Shown here: positions 16,630 through 24,343 of the stretch, in pieces | How the letters are laid out: the number at the start of each line of letters is the position of its first letter | Position numbering within the stretch: position 1 is the first letter of the stretch | From: Dethiosulfovibrio russensis | GTDB lineage: Bacteria > Synergistota > Synergistia > Synergistales > Dethiosulfovibrionaceae | Direction: 5' to 3' | Assembly (NCBI RefSeq): GCF_021568855.1 | Contig: NZ_JAKGUG010000011.1 | Location: forward strand, 1 to 64,000 | Length of the DNA: 64,000 nt | The notes under the pieces: generated by a model | Databases searched by the model: none | Seen by the model: only the letters and a program-made list of their open reading frames with translations | What the model was told of the DNA's origin: nothing | Translations under genes and position numbers: made by a program

Positions 16630-17484
16630 TTAAACCATCCTGAACATCTCGTACTGTTCTACCGACTCCTTGACGAAGCCCGTTTCATCTAGAAAAGGAC
16701 GGATATCTATGTTATCTGGCATACTGACGCTCAGCTTTTCCGGGCGGACCGCATCGACCCCACGGCAGAGAAGATTCCGCCCTATTCCCCTCCTTCTGCA
16801 AGAGTCCGACACCCAGAGAAAATAGACCTTTCCCGAGCCTGATATCACCGTCGCTCCGACCATCTCGCCCCTTTCGTATGCGGCGAAACACCGGGAGGTT
16901 CGATCGGAACAAAAATAATCCGCCTCGTTCTGCCAGTTGATATGGACCGACGACATTCCCTCCCTGCATTCCCTCGCGATCGAGACATCCGTCTCCACCA
17001 CATCGACGCCGACGGGGGGACGAAGAGGGCTCTCCACCGTATTTCCCGTCGACCTGCCGAAGTAAAGCAGCTTGTTCCTCCTCTCGTAGCCTCGCCTCTC
17101 GTAGAACCTTATGGCTCTTTCGTTGTCCGCCAGGACCTCTAAGCTGAGACGCTCGCACCCTATCTCCATAGCGTTCTCCAGAAAAAGCTCGAAAAGACGT
17201 CCACTGACGCCGGTTCCCCGAATCTCGGGAGGAACGCATAGAGTACCGCACCTCATGTTTCGATATCCGTCGAATCGTCTGACACCGCCCAGTATCAGCC
17301 CGGCAGGCGCTCCATTTTCGACCGCGACGAAAGAGTGGTCCGTACCGTTGCCCTCCGGACCGAAGAATCTGTCGAAAAAACCGTCGACGTCCAGAGTCAT
17401 AGGGACGGGATAATCGGAAAATCCCAGGACAAACGATTCGTATATAACCTCTCGGTCCACCTTCGAACATCTTATGTAATCCAT
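16630..17484 (-). CDS. Tandem GNAT-family acetyltransferase
   Basis: A 284-residue protein with two GNAT domains. The first (about 1-150) has the acetyl-CoA loop GTGVSGRLFELFLENA at about 90 and NERAIRFYERRGYERR (about 122-137). The second (about 160-284) has the loop CRRRGIGRNLLCRG at about 232-245. In such two-domain proteins one half often keeps the activity; both loops look usable here. The substrate is unknown. The ATG at 17484 has AAGGAG eight bases upstream. It diverges from the aminotransferase gene at 17613 and lies upstream of the cas operon without an obvious terminator between. Confidence 0.85.
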   Translation of the reverse strand: MDYIRCSKVDREVIYESFVLGFSDYPVPMTLDVDGFFDRFFGPEGNGTDHSFVAVENGAPAGLILGGVRRFDGYRNMRCGTLCVPPEIRGTGVSGRLFELFLENAMEIGCERLSLEVLADNERAIRFYERRGYERRNKLLYFGRSTGNTVESPLRPPVGVDVVETDVSIARECREGMSSVHINWQNEADYFCSDRTSRCFAAYERGEMVGATVISGSGKVYFLWVSDSCRRRGIGRNLLCRGVDAVRPEKLSVSMPDNIDIRPFLDETGFVKESVEQYEMFRMV

Positions 17485-17612
17485 GCAGCATCTCCTTCCG
17501 CAAGAGTATTTTAAATCGATGATACACCATCGCCCCTCGATTTCACTTGCATCTGCCCTACCCAGAGGCTAAAGTGATCTAAGAATCTTGAAACGATAAG
17601 GAGCTGATTCAC

Positions 17613-18731
17613 TTGAAGATACGCCCGTTCAAACTGGAGCGATATTTCGCCAGATACGAGTTCTCGGTGAAACACATAATGAGCGCCTCGGACTGCGAGA
17701 GCGTTACAGTGGCCGAACTGATGGCCCTCGGGGGCGACGAGACCATGGAGGCCTGGAAAGACCTGCGCCTCAACTACACCGAGCCCAAGGGGCATCCTGA
17801 CCTGCTGGCCGGAATCGCCGATCGCTATGACGGAATCGGCCCGGAGAACCTGATAACTCTGGTCCCGGAGGAGGGCATATTTCTGGCGATGAACGCCCTT
17901 CTGGAACGAGGAGACCACGTAATAGCCCTGTCGCCTATATATCAGTCGCTGCTTGAGATTCCAAGGTCGATAGGATGCACACTGTCCGAATGGCCCCTCG
18001 TGCTTGAGAGAAACCGCTGGAAACTGGACCTGGATCGCCTGGAGTCGCTTTTAAAGCAGGAGACCAAGCTGCTGGTTGTCAACTTTCCCCATAACCCCAC
18101 GGGATTCCAGCCCACGAAGGAGGAGTTCCGAAGGATACTGAGCCTGGCGGAAGAGAGGGGAGTATGGGTCTTCTCCGACGAGATGTACCGGGGCCTGGAG
18201 CCTACCTCGGAGCTACGTCTACCATCGGCGGCGGAAATATACCCCAAGGCCGTAAGTCTTTCGGGGCTTTCCAAGTCGTACGGACTGCCGGGGCTGAGGA
18301 TGGGATGGCTTGCCAGCACCGACCACGACCTGATGGAAAAGGTGACCTGTCTGAGAGACTACACCACGATATGCGGCTCCGCCCCGTCGGAACTCCTGTC
18401 CATAATGGCCCTGAGATGTGCCGACGATCTGATGGAACGTTGCAGAAAGATAGTGGCTGAAAACGGCGTAACCGCGGCGGAGTTCTTCGGTAAACATGAG
18501 GACCTGTTCCGCTGGATTCCTCCGATGGCCGGATCCATCGGCTTTCCAGTGCTGAACGGAGACTTTCCGGCGGAGGATTTTTTCGCCCACGTCGTGGAGA
18601 AGAAAAACCTCATGGTCCTGCCAGGATCGGTGTTCGGGGTCGACAAAAACCACTTCCGAATCGGCCTGGGACGTAAGGACTTTTCCAAATGCTGTGAGAT
18701 CCTGGAGGAATATCTGAAAGAAAGAGGCTAG
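17613..18731 (+). CDS. PLP-dependent aminotransferase, class I/II
   Basis: A 372-residue fold-type I aminotransferase. Visible are NYTEPKGHPDL near residue 55, FPHNPTG (about 152) with the conserved Asn that contacts PLP, the SDEMYRG segment (about 188) with the Asp and Tyr that hold the cofactor, and SLSGLSKSYGLPGLRMGW (about 212-229) containing the Schiff-base Lys. The start is a TTG at 17613 with AAGGAG nine bases upstream. The substrate cannot be named; capreomycidine-synthase-like and aspartate-type enzymes share these motifs. It is followed after 29 bases by the promoter of the next transcription unit. Confidence 0.88.
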   Translation: MKIRPFKLERYFARYEFSVKHIMSASDCESVTVAELMALGGDETMEAWKDLRLNYTEPKGHPDLLAGIADRYDGIGPENLITLVPEEGIFLAMNALLERGDHVIALSPIYQSLLEIPRSIGCTLSEWPLVLERNRWKLDLDRLESLLKQETKLLVVNFPHNPTGFQPTKEEFRRILSLAEERGVWVFSDEMYRGLEPTSELRLPSAAEIYPKAVSLSGLSKSYGLPGLRMGWLASTDHDLMEKVTCLRDYTTICGSAPSELLSIMALRCADDLMERCRKIVAENGVTAAEFFGKHEDLFRWIPPMAGSIGFPVLNGDFPAEDFFAHVVEKKNLMVLPGSVFGVDKNHFRIGLGRKDFSKCCEILEEYLKERG

Positions 18732-18760
18732 CATCGCGTCCAGGAGGATAAAACTCCCTC

Positions 18761-18789
18761 TTGCCAAACTTCGCTTTAGTGTCTACAAT
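18761..18789 (+). promoter_or_regulatory. Promoter of the NSS transporter leader
   Basis: TTGCCA (18761-18766), a 17-base spacer and TACAAT (18784-18789). It lies 42 bases before the start codon of the leader peptide. Confidence 0.75.
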
Positions 18790-18830
18790 ATCGCATAATC
18801 CAAGACGCCTAAAAGAGAGGAGGACTTGCT

Positions 18831-18929
18831 TTGAACAGTTTTACCGATTTTAAAGTCGCATCGGCAGTCATAGTCATGAACCTAGTTATTAGCTGCAGGT
18901 CCTATCCTGGAGCTTCCGTTGGCGTTTAA
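18831..18929 (+). CDS. Leader peptide rich in branched-chain residues, upstream of the NSS transporter
   Basis: A 32-codon reading frame with a TTG start and a strong AGAGGAGGA ribosome site. The middle reads VASAVIVMNLVIS, with Val, Ile and Leu codons clustered at 18855-18890. Just after these codons comes an imperfect nine-base hairpin (18891-18899 with 18906-18914), then a terminator at 18950. This is the layout of ilv/leu-type attenuation leaders. The peptide has no recognisable domain. An alternative is a small membrane subunit of the transporter, which I consider less likely. Confidence 0.6.
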   Translation: MNSFTDFKVASAVIVMNLVISCRSYPGASVGV

Positions 18930-18949
18930 ACAAAAGCTGACCACACTTC

Positions 18950-18983
18950 AGGCCGGGATCTTACGAGATCCCGGCCTTTTTTT
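18950..18983 (+). terminator. Attenuator-like intrinsic terminator before the NSS transporter
   Basis: A perfect 12-base stem AGGCCGGGATCT / AGATCCCGGCCT with loop TACG, then seven T. It stands between the leader peptide and the transporter start 80 bases on. CCGGGAT in its left arm (18953-18959) can pair instead with ATCCTGG at 18904-18910 (one G-U pair), giving a possible antiterminator. Confidence 0.85.
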
Positions 18984-19063
18984 ATAGACACATCTAAAAA
19001 GGCAGGTCTTCCGTAAGGACCAGTCGTCTTGGATATCACTACATCACCTAGGAGGTTTTGCAA

Positions 19064-20410
19064 TTGAGTGGAAACGGCAACGGAACCGAAAGAGAGCAAT
19101 GGGGAAGCCGAATGGGATTCATGCTCGCCGCGGCAGGGTCCGCGGTGGGATTGGGAAATATATGGCGTTTTCCCTACGTAACGGGTAAAAACGGAGGAGC
19201 GGCCTTTCTCATAATCTACCTCGCCATGGTGTTCTGCATCGGCGCCTCGGTCATGCTGGCCGAGTTCGCCATAGGCAGGGCGTCCAAGAGAAACTCCGTC
19301 GGGGCCTTCCGCAAGCTCAAGGGCGGAGCCTGGCCTATAGTCGGGTGGCTCGGTCTGATAGTGGCCTTTTTGATCCTCTCCTACTACGCCGTAATCGGAG
19401 GCTGGACACTGGCCTATATATTCAAATCCTTCACCGGGCTTATGACGGCAGGGAGCGCCGAGGACGTCCAAAACATCTTCCTCACATTCATCGCCGATCC
19501 GGTCCAGGTCATCGCCGCGTTCTTCGTCTTCATGGCCCTGGTGGTCGTCGTGGTCTACCGAGGGGTCGGCGAGGGTATCGAGAAGTACTGCAAGGTGCTA
19601 ATGCCCGGACTTTTCATAATACTGATAATCCTCATGGTCAGGGCCCTCTCGCTGCCCGGAGCCGCGGAGGGAGTGGCCTTCTATCTCAAGCCGGACTTCT
19701 CCAAGGTCACTGGAGCAACCGTCATAGACGCCCTGGGACAGGCCTTCTACTCCCTCTCTCTCGGCATGGGAATACTGATCACCTACGGAAGCTACATCTC
19801 CAACGACGAGGACCTGCCTAAATCGGTGGCCACAGTCACCTTCCTGGACACCATGGTGGCGTTTCTCTCCGGATTGGTGATATTTCCCACCGTCTTCGCC
19901 TTCGGTGTGGACGCAGGAGCCGGGGCCGGACTGTCCTTCATAGCCCTCCCGGCGGTGTTCTCCAAGATGTGGGGAGGACCGGTCTGGTCCGCTCTCTTCT
20001 TCGCCCTGCTGTTCATAGCGGCACTAACCTCCTCGGTGTCGCTATTCGAGGTGGTCATCTCCTACTGCATGGACGAGCTCAAATGGACCAGAGCCAGATC
20101 TTCCTGGATCATGGGAACGGCCATATTCCTCTTCGGCATACCGTCGGCCCTCTCAAACGGGGCCATGGACATAAAGCTCTTCGGCATGGGCTTTCTGGAC
20201 GGTCTGGACTGGCTCTGCAACAACCTGCTGCTTACCACCTGCGGCATACTGATCTGTCTGTTCGCCGGATGGGTAGTAGGGGACAGGATGAAAAAGGAGG
20301 TCACCAACGACGGCGGACGTCCCTTCGCCCTGCTCTCGCCCTGGACCTGGATCCTCAGGGTGGTGGCCCCCGCCGCCATACTTGTGATCATCTACAACGG
20401 ACTGAAGTAG
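19064..20410 (+). CDS. Sodium-dependent NSS-family amino-acid transporter
   Basis: A membrane symporter of about 448 residues with 11-12 hydrophobic segments. The first has the family signature WGSRMGFMLAAAGSAVGLGNIWRFPY (about 12-37), which includes the unwound TM1 that binds Na+ and substrate in LeuT. TM6 to TM8 (QAFYSLSLGMGILITYGSY, ALTSSVSLFEVV) are also typical. I chose TTG at 19064, eight bases after AGGAGG; an in-frame TTG at 19058 is too close to it. The upstream leader, rich in Val/Ile/Leu codons, suggests a LeuT-like substrate (branched-chain or hydrophobic amino acid). That is inference. Confidence 0.9.
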   Translation: MSGNGNGTEREQWGSRMGFMLAAAGSAVGLGNIWRFPYVTGKNGGAAFLIIYLAMVFCIGASVMLAEFAIGRASKRNSVGAFRKLKGGAWPIVGWLGLIVAFLILSYYAVIGGWTLAYIFKSFTGLMTAGSAEDVQNIFLTFIADPVQVIAAFFVFMALVVVVVYRGVGEGIEKYCKVLMPGLFIILIILMVRALSLPGAAEGVAFYLKPDFSKVTGATVIDALGQAFYSLSLGMGILITYGSYISNDEDLPKSVATVTFLDTMVAFLSGLVIFPTVFAFGVDAGAGAGLSFIALPAVFSKMWGGPVWSALFFALLFIAALTSSVSLFEVVISYCMDELKWTRARSSWIMGTAIFLFGIPSALSNGAMDIKLFGMGFLDGLDWLCNNLLLTTCGILICLFAGWVVGDRMKKEVTNDGGRPFALLSPWTWILRVVAPAAILVIIYNGLK

Positions 20411-20423
20411 AACCGCACTGAAA

Positions 20424-20460
20424 AAGGCGTAGACGGTTCGTCAAAAACCGTCTACGCCTT
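20424..20460. terminator. Bidirectional terminator between convergent genes
   Basis: AAGGCGTAGACGGTT and AACCGTCTACGCCTT form a 15-base stem with a seven-base loop. It serves the transporter on the plus strand; on the minus strand it overlaps the last codons of the methyltransferase. Confidence 0.75.
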
Positions 20461-21489
20461 CTTCCTTCCCACGGTCATCTCCACCGGGCCATGGCCCTGC
20501 ATGCCGCCCTCGTCGGGGAGAACCCTGACCTCCGTCGACCCGAAACCTACCTCCAGCATGGCGCTCGAGATCTGACCGGTCCTTATTGACATATCCTCGC
20601 CCTGCAACGTGGTGGGCAACCAGCTCAGAACGCTGTCCGCCGGGCCAGTGCCGTCGAAACTGATCCCGTCGGACATGACCACGAAAACACCGCCTGGGTT
20701 GAGCGCATCCCGCACCTTCGTCATTACGGAGGACAGATCGTCACGATAAAAATTCAAGGTAAAATTAGCCATTATCAGGTCATACCCGGAGCCGATATCG
20801 TCTTTCATGTAGTCGCCGGACCTCACGGTCATACGGTCCTCCATACCGTACTCTCGGACGATCTCCTCGGCCACCTTGGCCACCGGAGACTGGTCTAGAA
20901 CCACGGATTTCATCGAATCGTGGACCGAGGTCACGGCGACGGCGATTATCCCGGGCCCGGCACCGAGATCCAGCATGCTGCCAAACGACTGGAACTCCGG
21001 CAGTTCGGATACCCTATCGGCTATGAACTGAGCGCGACCGCAACGGGAATGATTGACGGTTATACGCGCCCCCTGCTCCCATATGGCAGGATCGGCTATG
21101 TTCTTTCTCTCCTTGGGACCGTTTTTCACCAGGTCCTTCATACCTCCGTTCATGACGGGCAACATCCATTTTTCCATATACAGCAAGGACTCGCCCAGCG
21201 AGGTCTCGCCTTCGGACGTGAGGAACGACTCGGCCTGTCCGTTGTTTACGTACTTTCCATCTTCCTTCGACAGACACCCCAGAGCGACCAGGGCGTTCAT
21301 CATATGCTCGGTATTTTCCCTATGGAGACACAGCCCGTCGGCCACCTCGTCGGAGGTAACGGCCTCGGTAGTAAGATCGAACAGGCCGAGCTCTATTGCG
21401 GTCTTAAGCAGTTCCCATCGGAGGGTCTCCCGCTGAAACATAAAAAACCTTCCCCAATCCGAATTCACCTTAGGCAGTTCTTTTCTCAT
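20452..21489 (-). CDS. SAM-dependent O-methyltransferase-like protein
   Basis: A 345-residue methyltransferase. An N-terminal winged-helix dimerisation region (about 20-100, LFDLTTEAVTSDEVADGLCLHRENTEHMMNALVALG) is followed by a Rossmann domain with motif I MLDLGAGPGIIAVAV (about 170-184) and post-motif YDLIMANFTLNF (about 235). This arrangement matches the family-2 O-methyltransferases, which methylate small molecules such as phenols or quinone precursors. The substrate is unknown. It stands alone, with the transporter converging on it. Confidence 0.8.
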   Translation of the reverse strand: MRKELPKVNSDWGRFFMFQRETLRWELLKTAIELGLFDLTTEAVTSDEVADGLCLHRENTEHMMNALVALGCLSKEDGKYVNNGQAESFLTSEGETSLGESLLYMEKWMLPVMNGGMKDLVKNGPKERKNIADPAIWEQGARITVNHSRCGRAQFIADRVSELPEFQSFGSMLDLGAGPGIIAVAVTSVHDSMKSVVLDQSPVAKVAEEIVREYGMEDRMTVRSGDYMKDDIGSGYDLIMANFTLNFYRDDLSSVMTKVRDALNPGGVFVVMSDGISFDGTGPADSVLSWLPTTLQGEDMSIRTGQISSAMLEVGFGSTEVRVLPDEGGMQGHGPVEMTVGRKKA

Positions 21490-21760
21490 CGTATCTTCCC
21501 TTCTTTCTGCTTTTATATCCGAATACGAGAACCTTGCTCACTCATAAGTTCGATTGACTAAACTAATCGATTATATCCTCTCTGTCAAGAGAATCTCTGG
21601 CTCATCCTAGACGTAAGACGGTCCCGAGAGCGGAGCCGCCATCGATTTTCTAGAAGAACAAGCTATAATTTACTATAGTTTTATACTACCGTTCCAAGCT
21701 AAAGATAGTCCCTGTAACAAGTCGTCGATCGCTGGCGTAAAAACGAAGGGAGATATGATC

Positions 21761-22870
21761 GTGAAGAAACTACGAATAACCTTGATATTATTCATCGTCT
21801 TTTCGAGCTTAACCATGAAGGGATCGGCATGTTCCATCTCTCTTCTAGGAAACGACCAAAAAACCTTGATCGCCAGAAACATGGACTGGCCGGAACCAAC
21901 CGGGATGGTCTTGAAGAACCTGAGCGGGATAGAGAAAACAGCCATGCTTTCCCCCGACGGTTCCACTCCGTATACTTGGACCTCCTCCTACGGAAGCATA
22001 ACTTTCGACCTTGTGGTGGAGACTCGCTCGTATGGGGAGCTCAGCGCTCCCGGGTGCGGACTCAACGAAGCGGGTTTCTATGCGGCCACGCTGTTCGTGG
22101 ACCCGCCGAAATATCCCGGACCTGGAAGCAAGCCTTTTCTCAGCTGCATAGAGGTGGCAAGGGTTCTGCTGGACACTTGCTCAAACGTGTCGGAGGCTTT
22201 AAGCAAATTCAACGAATTCGGGATTACCGGATTGGTCATAGACGATGAGCTCTCCTGCGATATGCACTGGTTTCTCGCAGACAAAGAGGGAAACTGCGCC
22301 ATCGTGGAATTCCCCCCGGAAAACTCGGGGACGATCTCAGTCAACTATCCGGGTAAAAAGTGCATGACCAACGATTATTACGGCCCCAGTTACGCCAACT
22401 TGGCTAGGTACCAGGGATTCGGAGGGACTCTGCCCATTCCTTCCGACGAACACAAAAGGACGTCCGACGTAAGGTTCGTTCGCGACGTTTATTTTTCGGA
22501 AGAGGTAATGGCGAAAGAGGACATATCCAAAGACGACGGATTTTTCGTAATGGGGAAGGTGGCTCAGACGGAAGGGACCAAGGGCTCGGACTCCCCGACG
22601 GATTGGACCATAGTCTACGACCTCAAGGGTCTCAACCTTTCCTGGACCGCTGTAAACAACGAGCTGCGAAGGGATATCGATCTTACCCGCCTTGACTTCT
22701 CTTCGTCGGAAAAGGTGACGTCAATGGATATCCAGTCGTCCGGCTCGGGAGACGTGACGTCGAACTTCGGTGAAAAAACCGAAGGAACCAGCAGCGGCTG
22801 TAACGTCGGAGCTACATCCTCCACCCTGGCGCTTCTACTCGTCCCACTCGTGTTTATGGGGAAACGATAA
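21761..22870 (+). CDS. Secreted linear-amide C-N hydrolase (choloylglycine-hydrolase family) with Synergist-CTERM-like tail
   Basis: About 369 residues. A signal peptide ends at GSA, leaving Cys 24 (CSISLLG) as the N-terminal nucleophile, as in Ntn hydrolases of the bile-salt hydrolase and penicillin V acylase family. ARNMDWPE (about 39) supplies the conserved Arg and Asp, and the LTNDYYGPSYANL-like MTNDYYGPSYANLARY (about 203) contains the conserved Asn. The extreme end has SSGCNVGATSST, a hydrophobic run and GKR, like the Synergist-CTERM sorting tail, so it is probably surface-anchored. I chose GTG at 21761, eight bases after AAGGGAG; the ATG at 21755 is only two bases away. Confidence 0.82.
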   Translation: MKKLRITLILFIVFSSLTMKGSACSISLLGNDQKTLIARNMDWPEPTGMVLKNLSGIEKTAMLSPDGSTPYTWTSSYGSITFDLVVETRSYGELSAPGCGLNEAGFYAATLFVDPPKYPGPGSKPFLSCIEVARVLLDTCSNVSEALSKFNEFGITGLVIDDELSCDMHWFLADKEGNCAIVEFPPENSGTISVNYPGKKCMTNDYYGPSYANLARYQGFGGTLPIPSDEHKRTSDVRFVRDVYFSEEVMAKEDISKDDGFFVMGKVAQTEGTKGSDSPTDWTIVYDLKGLNLSWTAVNNELRRDIDLTRLDFSSSEKVTSMDIQSSGSGDVTSNFGEKTEGTSSGCNVGATSSTLALLLVPLVFMGKR

Positions 22871-22882
22871 TAAAGAAACGTA

Positions 22883-22918
22883 CAGGCCCCACGGTTCTGA
22901 GAACCGCGGGGCCTGTTT
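22883..22918 (+). terminator. Rho-independent terminator after the amide hydrolase
   Basis: CAGGCCCCACGGTTC and GAACCGCGGGGCCTG pair around a short loop, followed by TTTAT. It lies 13 bases past the stop. Confidence 0.75.
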
Positions 22919-23031
22919 ATCATTGATAACCACACATAGCAACTTTATCGCAAAAGTCTACAAGCCTAAACACATGTATTACATAATCATCTCTAAGAAT
23001 CTGACATAATTACAAACAAGAATCTTACTCT

Positions 23032-24264
23032 TTATCTAACAAAAGGCCTTCCGGAAGGGGCCAAAGCGTCGGCCAGCCATCTGGGATGCATGGACATCAG
23101 AGGCTCCGGCAGAGCGTGGGGATCGAAGAAACCGGCGTCCAGCGTCTCGGGTCCGGAGGTGATCAGAGAGCCACCCATTACTCGGCAGAGGAAACAGCTG
23201 GTCACGAAATGGCAGATGCGACTGTCCGGATAGGTTATCACCTGCGACACCGGATCGGAGTAGAGCCCTATCAGCTCCTCGACCTCCACCTCTAGACCCG
23301 TCTCCTCACGGATCTCCCTGACCACGGCGGTCTGCACGGTCTCGCCGGGCTCGACGTGCCCCGAGGGGATGCCCCATCGTCCGTTATCGGAGCGGCGCAT
23401 CAGAAGGACTCTGCCCGATTCGTCCAGCACCACCCCTGCGACCCCGGGCTCCACCGACTCGGGCCAAGGATAGGTGGGAGAGTCCCAGGCTCCCATGGAG
23501 ATCGATTCGTCGAAGAGGTCGCCCAATCCGTCTATCCGTCCATCCGGATTTCTAAAGTCCAGCTTGCCGGGATAGGTCTCGGCGGATCCCATTAGTATGG
23601 CGTCTATACCGGCCCTGTGAGCTCCCAGAACGTCCACGTAAGGGGTATCGCCGATCATGACGGCACGTTTTCCCGGAGCCAGGGTCCTCCTGGCCTGCTC
23701 GAACATGGCGGTCCAGGGCTTGCCCACCGAGAGGGGTCTGGTTCCGCTTCCGGCGATGAGTGCGTCCACCACCACCCCAACCCCGGAGAGGACTCCCTCC
23801 GAACTGGGATAAGTGGGGTCCTCGTTGGTGGCGACGAAGAGAGCCCCCTGTCGGATCGCCAGAGCAGCCCGTCGGATCTGTCCCAAGGTGACGTCGTCGT
23901 CCCATCCCACCACGACCGCCTCGCATGGCGGAGCCTCCGTCAGAGACAGCCCCGCGTCGGTCATGGCCTTTCTCAGTCCGCCGTGGCCCAGCACCCAAAC
24001 CGGGCCGATGCCCCTGTCGGACAAAACCCTGGCGGTGGCGGTTCCGGAGGTGATCACCTCTTCCTCCTTTGACTCTATCCCCAACTCCTTCAACCGGCAG
24101 ACTATATCGCTTCCGTCAGTGGGGTTATTGGTGAGAAACCGGACGTCCTTGCCCATGGAACGGAGCCTGTCCAGAGCAGAGGCGGCACCGTCGGTCTGAC
24201 GATCTCCCACGTATACGACCCCGTCTAGGTCGAGAAAAAAAGCGTCGTATCTATCGGCTATCAT
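23032..24264 (-). CDS. Fusion of a HAD-IIA phosphatase with a Nudix hydrolase
   Basis: About 410 residues with two enzymes. Residues 1-250 form a HAD-IIA phosphatase of the NagD / phosphoglycolate phosphatase type: FFLDLDGVVYVG with the nucleophile Asp near residue 8, LTNNPTD, and VMIGDTPYVDVLGAHRAGI (about 200). Residues about 265-410 form a Nudix domain with GHVEPGE followed by REIREETGL, the complete Nudix box. It would remove phosphate from a small metabolite and cleave a nucleoside-diphosphate-type compound. I chose ATG at 24264 because AAGGAAG lies at the right distance; the annotated GTG three codons upstream is too close. Substrates are unknown. Confidence 0.9.
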   Translation of the reverse strand: MIADRYDAFFLDLDGVVYVGDRQTDGAASALDRLRSMGKDVRFLTNNPTDGSDIVCRLKELGIESKEEEVITSGTATARVLSDRGIGPVWVLGHGGLRKAMTDAGLSLTEAPPCEAVVVGWDDDVTLGQIRRAALAIRQGALFVATNEDPTYPSSEGVLSGVGVVVDALIAGSGTRPLSVGKPWTAMFEQARRTLAPGKRAVMIGDTPYVDVLGAHRAGIDAILMGSAETYPGKLDFRNPDGRIDGLGDLFDESISMGAWDSPTYPWPESVEPGVAGVVLDESGRVLLMRRSDNGRWGIPSGHVEPGETVQTAVVREIREETGLEVEVEELIGLYSDPVSQVITYPDSRICHFVTSCFLCRVMGGSLITSGPETLDAGFFDPHALPEPLMSMHPRWLADALAPSGRPFVR

Positions 24265-24343
24265 AAAAACCACTTCCTTCGATGGCTAACTGTATATGCA
24301 AGGCCATCATGATACAACGGAGGCGGTAAGTTTGCCAGAAGAC

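Noticed and set aside
18831-18929. Reading the leader peptide as a small MetS-type transporter subunit
   Set aside because: It lies before, not after, the transporter, is followed by a terminator and alternative hairpins, and has no clear family motif. An attenuator fits better.
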